Positions 9,231 to 17,762 are shown, counted from the first letter of the stretch. The stretch: DNA of 64,000 nt from Deltaproteobacteria bacterium (GCA_024275015.1 JAJRZW010000016.1:70899-134898), one strand, 5' to 3'. Numbers and translations are program-made. Notes: a model not told the origin generated them from the letters alone.

Positions 9231-10172
9231 ATGAGCAATGAAACCCCACCCCAAAAGACAAGAAAACGGTGGGTAAAATACCTGCGTCTCTGCGTCGCGT
9301 CCTTACTGCTGATCTTTCTGCTGACCCCAATCGGCCTGAATGAATTACTTCTTGTCATAAGAAATATCCGGCTATTACCGTTCATGGGAATAATGGTATG
9401 CGTTTTCGCCCTGATAACAATAGGAGCTTTCAATATATGGCTCCTGTTAAACACCCTGACACCAGTAGCCTACAGAAACCTGTTAAAGGTTTATTTTTAC
9501 AGCTGGGCAATAAGCTTGATTACCCCTGGGCAGTCAGGAGATGCGACGATAATACTGCTGATGAAGGAACAAAAAATCCCTTTTTCCCTGACCGGGGCGG
9601 CATATTTTATCGACAAGACCATAACCCTCTTTATATTCACAATCATCAGTGTTTATGGTTGTTCTTATCTGCTCCCGGACTATAAAATAAATTACCTGCA
9701 CATTTTTCCGGTCATAGCTCTTGTTTCCCTTGTCTCTGCTGCTGTCTTATTTCTCTTGTTCACTAAATTAAAGATCATCGACAGACTGCATAAATTCATT
9801 GGGAATTTGCAGAGAAACATGGTCATCATTAAAAACAATTACCATATAGTCCTGGCAAATACCCTTATGACACTTATCAAATGGATTGTGGTCAGCTGGT
9901 CTTTTCGCCTGGCATTTCTCAGCTTTGGTGTAAACATTAAATGGCCGGACATCGGAGTTATACCTATAATGTCAACACTGATTGGCTATATACCAATATC
10001 AATCGCTGGGCTTGGAACCGTTGAACTAACTGCATCTTATTTATTCAAAATAAAAGGTATAGATACAAGTACAGTTATTGTCGCTTACATTTTATTACGG
10101 CTAATAAACTATTTTTGTGCGTTCGGCGTTGTGACCTTTATGGATCCATTCAAGAATAGATGTCATGAGTAA
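9231..10172 (+). CDS. UPF0104 / lysylphosphatidylglycerol-synthase-like flippase membrane protein
   Basis: The 313-aa product has about eight hydrophobic helices and the conserved features of the UPF0104 (AglD/MprF N-terminal) family: [17 protein letters not shown] near residues 96-112 and [17 protein letters not shown] near residues 256-272. Members move or anchor lipid-linked groups at the inner membrane; in archaea AglD acts on dolichol-linked glycan. Here it lies between a radical SAM enzyme and an acetyltransferase and is the only flippase-like protein visible in the glycan cluster. Its last 8 bases overlap the next gene. Confidence 0.85.
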   Translation: MSNETPPQKTRKRWVKYLRLCVASLLLIFLLTPIGLNELLLVIRNIRLLPFMGIMVCVFALITIGAFNIWLLLNTLTPVAYRNLLKVYFYSWAISLITPGQSGDATIILLMKEQKIPFSLTGAAYFIDKTITLFIFTIISVYGCSYLLPDYKINYLHIFPVIALVSLVSAAVLFLLFTKLKIIDRLHKFIGNLQRNMVIIKNNYHIVLANTLMTLIKWIVVSWSFRLAFLSFGVNIKWPDIGVIPIMSTLIGYIPISIAGLGTVELTASYLFKIKGIDTSTVIVAYILLRLINYFCAFGVVTFMDPFKNRCHE

Positions 10173-10698
10173 ATCAAAAACACCTAACAAATTCTTCAAA
10201 AACCTTGGCGACTATACAGCCATACTTTTAATATCTTTCTTACCGCATTTATCTATCTTTAACAAAATAAAAGCGTCAGTCATGCGATCCCGTGGGGCAC
10301 TGATCGGCAAGCGAACCAAATTATTAAGTGGAATATGGATAGATGACTTCAGTTTTCTCGAAATTAATGATGATGTATCCATTGCCAAAGACGTAATATT
10401 GGTGGCAACAGGCGGTATAAAGATCGGTCACCGTAGCATGGTTGGATACGGGAGCAAAATACTATCCACTAATCATATAATTCCGCCTGGAAAAGAATCT
10501 CTTCGCTTTCCCGGTTTGGAGTATAAGAAAGTTACAATCGGAAACGATGTCTGGATAGGGGCCGGGGTCATTATTTTACCTGGTATTACCGTAGGGGACG
10601 GAGCAATTATTGGGGCTGGATCAGTAGTTACAAAATCGGTTAACCCGTACGCCATTGTAGCCGGCGTACCGGCAAAAACAATTAGAATGAGAAACTGA
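10165..10698 (+). CDS. Left-handed beta-helix acyltransferase (WbbJ/colanic-acid type)
   Basis: A hexapeptide-repeat O-acetyltransferase of the LbetaH fold. The C-terminal 100 residues show isoleucine-patch repeats ([38 protein letters not shown] in pieces) and the closing motif [12 protein letters not shown] common to WbbJ/NodL/LacA enzymes. The catalytic His lies in STNHIIPPG. The N-terminal 40 residues are hydrophobic and may bind the membrane surface. It would transfer an acetyl group from acetyl-CoA to a sugar. It overlaps the flippase-like gene by 8 bases and is the last gene of the cluster; a palindromic repeat follows immediately. Confidence 0.92.
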   Translation: MSKSKTPNKFFKNLGDYTAILLISFLPHLSIFNKIKASVMRSRGALIGKRTKLLSGIWIDDFSFLEINDDVSIAKDVILVATGGIKIGHRSMVGYGSKILSTNHIIPPGKESLRFPGLEYKKVTIGNDVWIGAGVIILPGITVGDGAIIGAGSVVTKSVNPYAIVAGVPAKTIRMRN

Positions 10699-10794
10699 CA
10701 GACCATTGAAAAAGCCGCCCATGTTTTTTTTCAACTCCGGCAAAATCAGCGGCGCGTCCATACGCCGCTTACAGTCCGTTGAAAAACGGACTGT
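10699..10794 (-). repeat. Multi-hairpin repeat family A, short copy
   Basis: A shortened copy in inverted orientation, ending in the hairpin cagtccgttgaaaaacggac tg. It lies between the convergent acetyltransferase and alcohol dehydrogenase genes, where it could serve as a two-way terminator. The part equivalent to hairpins 3 and 4 of long copies is missing. Confidence 0.85.
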
Positions 10795-10818
10795 AAAATG
10801 TACCCCCGGTCATAAAAT

Positions 10819-11967
10819 TCACACTGCGTTAATCAAGATACCTTCAATTACCCTGGCACAATAAGGCTCTTCGATACCCCATACTTTTGCCAGCCCGGCG
10901 GCGTTGGCGGCTATTTCGGGGATGGAGGATGCAGGTATGCCGACTTCTTTCAGTCTCACCGGAGCGCCGATCTTTTTGAGCCAGTCTTCAAGGGCGGTGA
11001 TGCCCTCTTCCGCGGTTCTGCGGCCGAAAATCTTGCGGGCGAAGCGTTCGTGCTGTTCCCGGTTCCGCGGGGCATGCCATTTCATCCAGGCGGGGATCAC
11101 CACTGCCAGGCCGGCTCCGTGAGGGATGTTATAGATGGCGCTCAAGGCATGTTCGATCATGTGGTTGGGAAATGCGTAAGGACCGACACCGGCAGGGGTC
11201 AGGCCATTCAGGGCCAGGGTGGCGGCCCACATGAAGGTCGCCCGGGCATCGTAGTCCTCCGGAGTTTCAAGTACGGTTTCAACGCTCTCCATTACCGTCA
11301 GAATAATCGACTCCACCAGACGGTCCTGGAGCCTTGTACCCGGCTCCTTGGTGAAATATGCCTCGATCACATGGGCAATGGCGTCAACCGCGCCGTATAC
11401 GCTGTGGTCCGGCGGCACGGTGAAGGTCAACTCGGGATTGAGAATCGACAGCCGCGGGTACAGGTGATCTGATGAAATACTGTACTTCTGCCTGGTATCA
11501 GTGTTGGTGATCACGGCGTTGCGGTTCATCTCGCTGCCGGTTGCAGCCAGGGTGAGGATGGTATAGACAGGCAAAGCCTTTTTGATTTCATCCCTGCCGA
11601 TAAAAAAATCCCAGACCTCACCGTCATGGAATATACCTGCGGCGATGGTCTTGGCCTCGTCGATCACCGAGCCGCCCCCCACCGCCAGCACCGCCTCGAC
11701 CTTATCCTTCCGGGCCCGGGCAATGCCGGTGACGACATGGGAAAGGACGGGGTTGGCGGCCACTCCGGAGTAATCGGTGAAATCGACCCCGCTTGCGACC
11801 AGGCTTGCCGTCACCCGATCGTAGAGACCGCTTCTTCCGACCGAACCCATGCCGGTGACCAGCAACACCCGGCCGATGCCGTCAGCGGCCAGCAGACGGC
11901 CGATCTCCTTTTCTCGTCCACGGCCGAAAACTATCCTGACCGGATTATGAAATTCAAAATCAAACAT
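10819..11967 (-). CDS. Iron-containing alcohol dehydrogenase, BdhA/YqhD type
   Basis: The ORF track start (12198) runs through a non-coding hairpin; the family N-terminus is FDFEFHNPVRIVFG, so the ATG at 11967 is the likely start and gives 382 aa, the usual length. GGGSVIDEAKTIA is the NAD(P) binding loop, AATGSEMNRNAV follows, and NHMIEHALSAIYNIPHGAGL contains the metal-binding histidines. These enzymes reduce aldehydes to alcohols with NADH or NADPH in the cytoplasm. It stands alone on the minus strand between the glycan cluster and the propeller/ABC locus, with repeats on both sides. Substrate preference cannot be read. Confidence 0.93.
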   Translation of the reverse strand: MFDFEFHNPVRIVFGRGREKEIGRLLAADGIGRVLLVTGMGSVGRSGLYDRVTASLVASGVDFTDYSGVAANPVLSHVVTGIARARKDKVEAVLAVGGGSVIDEAKTIAAGIFHDGEVWDFFIGRDEIKKALPVYTILTLAATGSEMNRNAVITNTDTRQKYSISSDHLYPRLSILNPELTFTVPPDHSVYGAVDAIAHVIEAYFTKEPGTRLQDRLVESIILTVMESVETVLETPEDYDARATFMWAATLALNGLTPAGVGPYAFPNHMIEHALSAIYNIPHGAGLAVVIPAWMKWHAPRNREQHERFARKIFGRRTAEEGITALEDWLKKIGAPVRLKEVGIPASSIPEIAANAAGLAKVWGIEEPYCARVIEGILINAV

Positions 11968-12026
11968 TTCCGTCCCGCCCAGCCGTCCCGCTCCCGACCC
12001 GTCAAAAATTATTACAAACAAAAACC

Positions 12027-12090
12027 GTAACCACTCACAGGGTGGGCAACTTACCTGAATATCAAGAAAAAACTGTAAGTGGTTACAGGG
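12027..12090. repeat. Satellite inverted repeat next to the 12.1-kb hairpin
   Basis: gtaaccactcacag at 12027 pairs with ctgtaagtggttac at 12073, with one mismatch and a 32-base loop. The second arm is shared with the 5' arm of the larger hairpin at 12075-12185, so the two structures are mutually exclusive. Confidence 0.6.
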
Positions 12091-12185
12091 TGTGCCTGAT
12101 GTGGACGAGCGGTAAGGCGCCATGTTACTGGTGCTACATAAGCCTTGCCGCTCGTACGCAGCAGGTGCGCCCTGTGACCGCTTAC
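12075..12185 (+). ncRNA. Long hairpin, candidate structured RNA or mobile palindrome
   Basis: The arms gtaagtggttacagggtgtg and its mate ending cctgtgaccgcttac are almost complementary, and the pairing continues in a second stem (gacgagcggtaaggc with gccttgccgctcgta). In the strongly pairing parts all differences between arms are U-G or G-U when read as plus-strand RNA, and A-C when read as minus-strand RNA. That asymmetry suggests the plus-strand RNA fold is the conserved form. It lies upstream of the promoter of the haem-propeller gene, in the gap to the divergent alcohol dehydrogenase. No downstream U-tract is seen. A degenerate transposon-derived palindrome is the alternative. Confidence 0.45.
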
Positions 12186-12280
12186 CAAAAACCGACATAA
12201 AAAACTTGTCATACGACCATATTAGCAGTTAGACTCCTAAATTCAATATTACTCCTGCGCTATTGCTATCATACGAAAAA

Positions 12281-12299
12281 GATAAAAACCATGATTTTC
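12281..12299. promoter_or_regulatory. Possible Fur-type operator
   Basis: gataaaaaccatgattttc matches 13 of 19 positions of the classical Fur consensus GATAATGATAATCATTATC. It sits 3 bases before the -35 hexamer of the propeller gene promoter. This is a weak match in an AT-rich stretch, and is mentioned because the locus has other iron-related features. Confidence 0.3.
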
Positions 12300-12302
12300 A
12301 TG

Positions 12303-12331
12303 TTGACAAGGTCTTCCTGAAAATTTAGATT
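12303..12331 (+). promoter_or_regulatory. Sigma-70-type promoter for the haem-propeller gene
   Basis: TTGACA (12303-12308) and TAGATT (12326-12331) are separated by 17 bases. The -35 is perfect and the -10 matches four of six positions. Transcription from here would give a leader of about 175 bases before the ATG at 12514. Confidence 0.6.
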
Positions 12332-12513
12332 AGACGTACCACGTTGTGGTAGTCTCCGGAAACGGGGATGCCTCCGGTTTCTTGGTTGCAAGAATAAAAG
12401 AGGCAGGAAGAGAGGCTTGGGGAAATACAGATTGTATCAAAACAAAACTGTTTTCCCTGTTTCCCGCCCTGAAACGGCGGGAGAAAAATCCAAACTGAAG
12501 AAGGGGTAAAAGT
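12332..12513 (+). promoter_or_regulatory. Long structured 5' leader of the haem-propeller gene
   Basis: The leader holds several consecutive stem-loops: CCAC-gtt-GTGG near 12342, gcctc...gaggc spanning 12370-12405, GGGAAA...TTTCCC spanning about 12420-12460, and cccgccctgaaacggcggg just before the ribosome site AAGGGG. I do not match it to a known riboswitch class. It may simply be a stabilising leader for a highly expressed secreted protein. Confidence 0.4.
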
Positions 12514-13554
12514 ATGAAGAAAAAACTGCTTGCGGTAGGAGCCGCTCTGGCGCTTGGTATTGCCGGGGCAACAGGGGCCAGCGCCCTTGACCTGAAAGGT
12601 ATCGCCTATGTCCAGGGCCACGGTGGTCATATCGCCGTTATCGACCTGGCCACCGGCGCGGTTGGCCGTTTCTCGCACGGTAAACCCTCCGACGCGGTCA
12701 CCGTGTCAAAAGACGGCAACACCCTGTTCACCTTCTCCCTTGACGGCTATGCCAAACAAATCAATGTCAACACCGGCAAACAGACGGCCTGGACCCGTCT
12801 GGGCCAGAAACACTGCGGTTCAAACTACGCCCCTGACGGAACCATCTGGGTCTCCGACATGAAAGACGGCAAAATCTACGTGTACGACCCCAAAAAAAAC
12901 AAGCTGGTTGACAGCTTCCCGGTCGCCAAATCCATCTGCGGCATCAACTTCTCCAAGGACGGCAAGTACTGCTATGTCTCCGACATGCCCGGCGGATTCA
13001 TTTCCGTGGTCAACGTCAGGACCAAAAAAGTTGTGAGCAAGATCAACGGCGTTGGTAACTTCATTCACCGGGCCGCTATCACCCCGGACGGTAAATACCT
13101 GTGGCAGTCCGAGGGTAACGAGCTTGCCAACGGCAAACCGGTTGGTGTCGGATATACCTCCACCGGCGGCTCTCCCGGCGGCGTAAGCATCGTCGACGTC
13201 AAAACCGGCAAGGTCGTTGACTTCGTCCTCACCGGCGGCAACCCCCATGACGTTGACTTCACCCCGGATGGCAGATATGCCGTAGTTGCGGTTCGGCAGA
13301 TGCCCGAACGCACCGACTCCGCCCTGATGATCGTCAACACCAAGACCAAAAGGATCGTCAAGATGTACTCTGCCTGTAAATCCTGTCACGGGGTTCAGGA
13401 CGTTGAGATCGACGATGAAATTGACGGTGGTCGGCCCTTCCTCTGCGCCGTTCAGGTCGACTGGAATCGCACTTCAATGCCCAAGGGTGTCGAGCTTGAG
13501 ACCAAAGCCCAGTCCATCCCCACGGTCAGCCCGAAATGTGCTGACCTCAAGTAG
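12514..13554 (+). CDS. Secreted YncE/NirF-like beta-propeller with one C-terminal haem c motif
   Basis: An N-terminal signal peptide (MKKKLLAVGAALALGIAG, cleavage near ASA-LD) places this 346-aa protein in the periplasm. Repeated blades such as GGHIAVIDLATGAVGRF, GKIYVYDPKKNKLVDSF and GGVSIVDVKTGKVVDFV are typical of cytochrome-cd1-like and YncE propellers. A CKSCH motif at residues 288-292 should bind one c-type haem. Further cysteines lie in QKHCGS, KSICGI and KYCYV. The lipoprotein at 17763 is a paralogue with its CxxCH at the same place. The gene has its own promoter, a strong ribosome site and its own terminator, so it is probably monocistronic and well expressed. Electron transfer or metal/haem handling for the ABC locus downstream is inferred. 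Confidence 0.88.
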   Translation: MKKKLLAVGAALALGIAGATGASALDLKGIAYVQGHGGHIAVIDLATGAVGRFSHGKPSDAVTVSKDGNTLFTFSLDGYAKQINVNTGKQTAWTRLGQKHCGSNYAPDGTIWVSDMKDGKIYVYDPKKNKLVDSFPVAKSICGINFSKDGKYCYVSDMPGGFISVVNVRTKKVVSKINGVGNFIHRAAITPDGKYLWQSEGNELANGKPVGVGYTSTGGSPGGVSIVDVKTGKVVDFVLTGGNPHDVDFTPDGRYAVVAVRQMPERTDSALMIVNTKTKRIVKMYSACKSCHGVQDVEIDDEIDGGRPFLCAVQVDWNRTSMPKGVELETKAQSIPTVSPKCADLK

Positions 13555-13584
13555 ACCGGCATAAAACCTAAGCATTATCCATCA

Positions 13585-13623
13585 CAGGGGAGAGGGCCAC
13601 CGTTGCCCTCTCCCCTGTTTTTT
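13585..13623 (+). terminator. Rho-independent terminator after the haem-propeller gene
   Basis: CAGGGGAGAGGGC pairs with GCCCTCTCCCCTG across a short loop and is followed by six T. It ends the propeller transcript 30 bases after its stop and separates it from the permease gene. Confidence 0.92.
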
Positions 13624-13758
13624 CGTCTGCCCGCCGTCTGCCGCGACAATTTGCCGCATCATGCCGGAGTGAAAATTGCTGACAAGAACCACGACAATAT
13701 GTCACATTAAAAACAATCTATTCTCTGAAAGACCTTCTCTTTTAATCGAAAAAGCCAA

Positions 13759-14964
13759 ATGAAATTAAAAATCCTCTCCCTGGCCTATTCCAATATGCGG
13801 CGCAAACTATTTCGCAGTATCGCCATTGCCCTGGCGGTAATGGTGGTCGCCGCCACCCTGTTTTCCGTCACCACGATCATGGATTCGGTCGAACAGAGCC
13901 TCGAACGCGGGACATCCCGCCTCGGCGCCGACATCATGGTGGTACCGGCCAAGGCCGAAGAAACGGCCCGAACCGCACTTCTGGCCGGCAAGCCCTCAAC
14001 TTTTTACATGGACGCGAAAATCGTCGATCAGGTCAGAAAAATAAAGGGGGTTCGCTCCGTTGCGGCCCAGACCTTTTTAAAAACCTCGACATATTCCTGC
14101 TGCGACATCAGCAATATGCTTTTAATCGGCTTTGACCAGGCCAACGACTTCACCATCAAGCCCTGGCTCACCCAAACACTTGGACGACCGCTGAAAAACG
14201 ACGAAGTCATAATGGGGCGCAACATCACCGCCTATGCCACCGGCTTTCGCCTGAACTTCTTCAACACCCCCTTCACCGTTGCCGGGATGCTGGAAGAAAC
14301 CGGGATGGACTTCATCGACAACTCGATCTTCATCCCCTTCAGCGGTCTGGAAAGAATCCGGGCCAATACGGAAAAAGACGCGAAGACCAAGGGTGCCCTG
14401 CCCGCCGGCAAGGTCTCGACCATTCTGGTGCAGGTTGAGCCACAGTTTACCGCCGACCGGGTCGGCCTGTTCATTGAGGCCGATATCAACGGGGTAAAGG
14501 CCATTGTTACCGACAAAATCATCGCCTCGGTCCGCCGGCAGATGTTCATTCTCCTTCGGAGTGTTCTGTCGGTAAGCGTTATCCTCTGGATCATGGCCCT
14601 GATCCTCATCGGGGTGGTATTTTCAATGATCGTCAATGAACGCAAAAAGGAAATCGGCATCTTCCGGGCCATGGGGGCTAAAAAAAGTCACATATTCCAC
14701 CTGGTGATGGCTGAGGCAACCATCCTCTCTCTTGTCGGCGGCGTCGTCGGCATCGCCACCGGCAGCAGTATCCTCAACATCTTCCGCGACAGCATCAATG
14801 CCAGTCTCCACGTCCCCCACCTGTGGCCGAGCCCCGGCAGAATGCTGTTTCTCATCGCCTTCTGCCTCATCCTTGCGATTCTCACCGGGGTGATCGCCGC
14901 CCTTATCCCGGCAGTCAGGGCCTCACTTATTGAACCATATGAAGCCATCCGCGGCGGAGAATAA
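13759..14964 (+). CDS. FtsX/MacB-type ABC transporter permease with a Cys-Cys motif
   Basis: The 401-aa protein has one N-terminal helix (about residues 18-40), a large periplasmic domain and three C-terminal helices (about 265-290, 315-345, 360-390), the MacB/LolE layout. LGADIMVVPAK near residue 55 begins the periplasmic domain. The dipeptide CC at residues 114-115 (in STYSCCDISNMLL) is shared with the second permease at 16026, followed in both by a (G)(F/Y)D...DFTI.PW(L/V) segment. Paired cysteines suggest metal or thiol chemistry. The layout permease-ATPase-permease-thioredoxin resembles the Cj1661-Cj1664 part of the C. jejuni p19 iron locus, as I recall it. The start codon has no strong ribosome site. 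Confidence 0.9.
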   Translation: MKLKILSLAYSNMRRKLFRSIAIALAVMVVAATLFSVTTIMDSVEQSLERGTSRLGADIMVVPAKAEETARTALLAGKPSTFYMDAKIVDQVRKIKGVRSVAAQTFLKTSTYSCCDISNMLLIGFDQANDFTIKPWLTQTLGRPLKNDEVIMGRNITAYATGFRLNFFNTPFTVAGMLEETGMDFIDNSIFIPFSGLERIRANTEKDAKTKGALPAGKVSTILVQVEPQFTADRVGLFIEADINGVKAIVTDKIIASVRRQMFILLRSVLSVSVILWIMALILIGVVFSMIVNERKKEIGIFRAMGAKKSHIFHLVMAEATILSLVGGVVGIATGSSILNIFRDSINASLHVPHLWPSPGRMLFLIAFCLILAILTGVIAALIPAVRASLIEPYEAIRGGE

Positions 14965-15177
14965 TTCCAGGAACAGCCCTGTTGCACGCATTAACATCCC
15001 GTTAAAAAACGGATTGTTATCGGCACCCGGCTTCCGGGCCAAACCCGGAACAACTTTGTAAGCTTTGCTAAATCAAGTCGTATATTCAACAAATTAAGGC
15101 AATCAGGAAAGTTGAACAAAAACTCACAAATATTACAGTCAAAAACGGGCTAACCTGTGGCACCTGGTGAACCATAG
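14965..15177 (+). repeat. Gap with a degenerate hairpin-1 relic
   Basis: The gap between the first permease and its ATPase is unusual for an ABC operon. catcccgttaaaaaacggat tg at 14996-15018 is a variant of the family A hairpin 1. The AT-rich stretch 15060-15150 shows nothing I recognise. Confidence 0.5.
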
Positions 15178-15270
15178 CAGGCCGTTGAAAAAGCCGTCCA
15201 TGGTTTTTCAATTCCGGCAAAATCGGCGGGGTGTCCATGCGCCGCGCACAGCCCGTTTTTCAACGAGCTG
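15178..15270 (-). repeat. Multi-hairpin repeat family A, short copy inside the ABC operon
   Basis: ccgttgaaaaagccgtccat, then the ggcaaaatcggcgg core and cagcccgtttttcaacgagctg: the short inverted version also seen at 10699 and 42191. It interrupts the ABC operon between permease and ATPase, so it probably does not stop transcription completely. Confidence 0.8.
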
Positions 15271-15342
15271 GTAGATGGCCCTGTAAAAAGTACTTGACCA
15301 ATATCGTCAATGACTATGGTTAAAAGCAAAAGGAGCAACACC

Positions 15343-16029
15343 ATGATTGAGGTCGTTAATCTGGAAAAAGACTATCGCCTTGAAGGGGAAACCATCAAGG
15401 CGGTCGACAATATCAACTTCAAGGTAGATCAGGGGGAGTTCATGGCCATCCTCGGTCACTCGGGCAGCGGCAAGACCACCCTGCTTAACCTCCTTGGCGG
15501 TCTCACCCGCCCCACCCACGGAACGGTAAAGATAGAAGGCCAGGACATCTGGGATCTTTCCGATAACCAGTTATCAGAGATGCGTAATGAAAAGATGAAC
15601 TTCATCTTTCAGTTCGCGAGCCTGATCCCGACCCTGAACGTCATCGACAATATCCTTCTCCCCACCGCTTTTGGCAAAAAAAGAGAACGAAAACATTACG
15701 ACCACGCCATGGAACTTCTGGGCATAGTCGGCCTCACGGAAAAAGGCCAGGCATACCCGGCTCAGCTCTCCGGCGGCCAGCAGCGGCGGGTGGCCATCGC
15801 CCGCGCCTTTATCAACGCCCCCAAAATAATATTGGCCGACGAGCCCACCGGCGATCTTGACGAAAAGACCGAGCAGGAGATGGTCAACCTCTTCCGGAAA
15901 ATGAACCAGGAAGAGAATACCACCTTTATCATTGTCACCCACAGTTCAAGCCTCGCGGCCCAGACCGATCGACAGATGCGGATGACCAGCGGCAGGCTTG
16001 AAGCAGAGCCCAACGGCTGCCCCCAATGA
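15343..16029 (+). CDS. ABC transporter ATP-binding protein, LolD/MacB type
   Basis: A nucleotide-binding subunit with Walker A GHSGSGKTTLLN, Q-loop FQFASLIPTLN, signature LSGGQQRRVAIARAF and Walker B IILADEPTGDLDE. The track start at 15310 is too early: ATG 15343 is preceded by AAGGAG at the right distance and gives 228 aa, the normal size. LolD/MacB-type ATPases drive FtsX-fold permeases that do not carry substrate through the membrane but move periplasmic material mechanically. It lies between two such permeases and overlaps the second by ATGA, so it probably serves both as a heteromeric complex. Confidence 0.95.
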   Translation: MIEVVNLEKDYRLEGETIKAVDNINFKVDQGEFMAILGHSGSGKTTLLNLLGGLTRPTHGTVKIEGQDIWDLSDNQLSEMRNEKMNFIFQFASLIPTLNVIDNILLPTAFGKKRERKHYDHAMELLGIVGLTEKGQAYPAQLSGGQQRRVAIARAFINAPKIILADEPTGDLDEKTEQEMVNLFRKMNQEENTTFIIVTHSSSLAAQTDRQMRMTSGRLEAEPNGCPQ

Positions 16030-17720
16030 CCGCGATTGTTTTTTTCATCACCGGCATTCTCTTTTTCATGGTGCCGCATTTCCTTCTCCCCATGGATCTC
16101 CTCTCCGGAGGACGGGGGGCATGGCTGTTAAGTGACTGCTCATTCCAGTTTCATCCGGAGACTGTAAGCGGTATCATCCTCATTCTGGCCGCGATTTTGA
16201 GAATGAAGGGGAAAAATGGATCCGTGGCGGCGTTGCTCGCCGCCGCCATTGCTCTAACCCAGGCCGCGATCATGCGGCCGTTGAGTTTTTATCTCCACAG
16301 CGAAGAAAACCTGGTCATCCTCGGCCAGACCTACTCCATGCGCGGCCACAGTCATATCCGCGAGACCCTGGTTTTTCTTGGCATGATCATCGTGGTAACC
16401 GTAATTGTCGATATATTGCTACGCCGGCGGACACGATGGACAATCAGTCTCTTTAACCTCTCGCTCAGCAATATCATGCGAAAACTGTTTCGCTCAACCG
16501 CCCTTGTCCTCGCCCTGAGCGTGGTCATCGGCGCCTTTTTTGCCGATGTTCTCCTGACCGACAGTATTAGCAACACCCTTGAGCTTGGCGCCGGCCGCCT
16601 CGGCGCCGATCTGGTGGTGGTCCCGAAAACCGCGGAAAAAGAGGCCCGCGAGGTCCTGATCAACGGCACCCCGCACATATTCAATCTTGACCGCGGGATC
16701 CTTGAAACTCTTAAAAAATGGCCGGAAATCGAAAAAATATCACCGCAACTATTCTTCCGCCCCTTCTCATACCTGGTATGCTGCACCACCGAGCAGGTTC
16801 TGGTGGTAGGATATGACCCGAAAACCGATTTCACCATCGCCCCCTGGGTCAATTATTTCCTCCATAAACGCCAGAAAAACAACGAAATCGTGGTCGGGGC
16901 CAGGGTAAAATTTTACCCTGGACAGCAAATATCTCTCTTCGGCAACCGCCTCGCGGTGGTCGCCTCTCTTGATCCCGCCGGCATTGGTTATTTTGATCGC
17001 AGCGCCTTTATCCCCATGACAGGGGCACAGGAACTGATAGAGTCCCTGAAGGATACGGAAAAAGAAGGCCGGTTGCATAAAAGAAAAAACATGAACGATC
17101 TCTCTCTGACCCATCTCTTTGATTCCCCGACTGTCCAGAAAAAACAGCTGGCCGAGGTTAATCCCCATGGAATTTCAGTGCTCATGGTAAAATGTCGTGA
17201 CGGTGTCGCGGTGAAGAAAATCGCGGCCCGAATCGAAAAGGAACTGCCCTCCACCGCGGTGGTCAACGTTCGGGCCGCGACCATCTCGGTGAAACGACAG
17301 TTGACATCCATGCTCGACGCATTTTTCCTGCCGATCATCATCCTCATGGGCATGGGCACGGTTATCCTTGCGGTGGTCTTTTCCATGAGCGCCAACGAAA
17401 GAAAACGCGAGGTCGGTCTCCTGCGGGCCATGGGGGCAAAGGAAAGAGATATATTCACCCTCTTCCTCCGCGAGGCGATAATGATCTCCATCCTTGGCGG
17501 GACATTCGGGGTATTGGGAGGAGGGTCTATTATCATCCTGTTTAAAAACAGACTCATGGCCACCCTGAACCTGCTATACATCTGGCCCCAAGCCGCAACA
17601 GTGGCCGAGGTGATCATCATTACCCTGGCCGCGAGTGTATTAATCGGTATAATTGCCGGTCTTTTTCCGGCGATCAGGGCCGCCCGTCAGGAACCATATG
17701 AATCCTTCCGCGCCAATTAA
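16026..17720 (+). CDS. FtsX/MacB-type ABC permease with extra N-terminal membrane domain
   Basis: At 564 aa it is about 160 residues longer than the first permease. The extra N-terminal part has four hydrophobic helices (about 3-22, 47-60, 66-86, 113-132) and resembles the small DUF4418 membrane proteins that neighbour such transporters, so this may be a DUF4418-permease fusion. The permease part begins SLFNLSLSNIMRKLFRS near residue 141, has LGADLVVVPKT near 192, the CC dipeptide at 252-253 (YLVCCTTEQ) and DFTIAPWV after it. Three C-terminal helices follow. It overlaps the ATPase by ATGA. Close similarity of the periplasmic segment to the first permease indicates an old duplication. Confidence 0.9.
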   Translation: MTAIVFFITGILFFMVPHFLLPMDLLSGGRGAWLLSDCSFQFHPETVSGIILILAAILRMKGKNGSVAALLAAAIALTQAAIMRPLSFYLHSEENLVILGQTYSMRGHSHIRETLVFLGMIIVVTVIVDILLRRRTRWTISLFNLSLSNIMRKLFRSTALVLALSVVIGAFFADVLLTDSISNTLELGAGRLGADLVVVPKTAEKEAREVLINGTPHIFNLDRGILETLKKWPEIEKISPQLFFRPFSYLVCCTTEQVLVVGYDPKTDFTIAPWVNYFLHKRQKNNEIVVGARVKFYPGQQISLFGNRLAVVASLDPAGIGYFDRSAFIPMTGAQELIESLKDTEKEGRLHKRKNMNDLSLTHLFDSPTVQKKQLAEVNPHGISVLMVKCRDGVAVKKIAARIEKELPSTAVVNVRAATISVKRQLTSMLDAFFLPIIILMGMGTVILAVVFSMSANERKREVGLLRAMGAKERDIFTLFLREAIMISILGGTFGVLGGGSIIILFKNRLMATLNLLYIWPQAATVAEVIIITLAASVLIGIIAGLFPAIRAARQEPYESFRAN

Positions 17721-17762
17721 TTATATGACGGAGTTACGAGACCATCTATATAAGGAGAAAAA

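Noticed and set aside
12075-12185. Integron attC site
   Set aside because: The hairpin lacks clear RYYYAAC/GTTRRRY ends, and there is no integrase or cassette array.
11968-12198. N-terminal extension of the alcohol dehydrogenase ORF
   Set aside because: It lies in a hairpin region and precedes the conserved N-terminus of the family.
12332-12513. Cyclic-di-GMP (GEMM) riboswitch
   Set aside because: The conserved GEMM core sequences are not present in the leader.
13759-17720. MacB-type drug or peptide exporter
   Set aside because: No MacA-like adaptor or TolC gene is present, and the CC motif with TlpA and haem propellers fits a metal or thiol role better; it remains a possible alternative.
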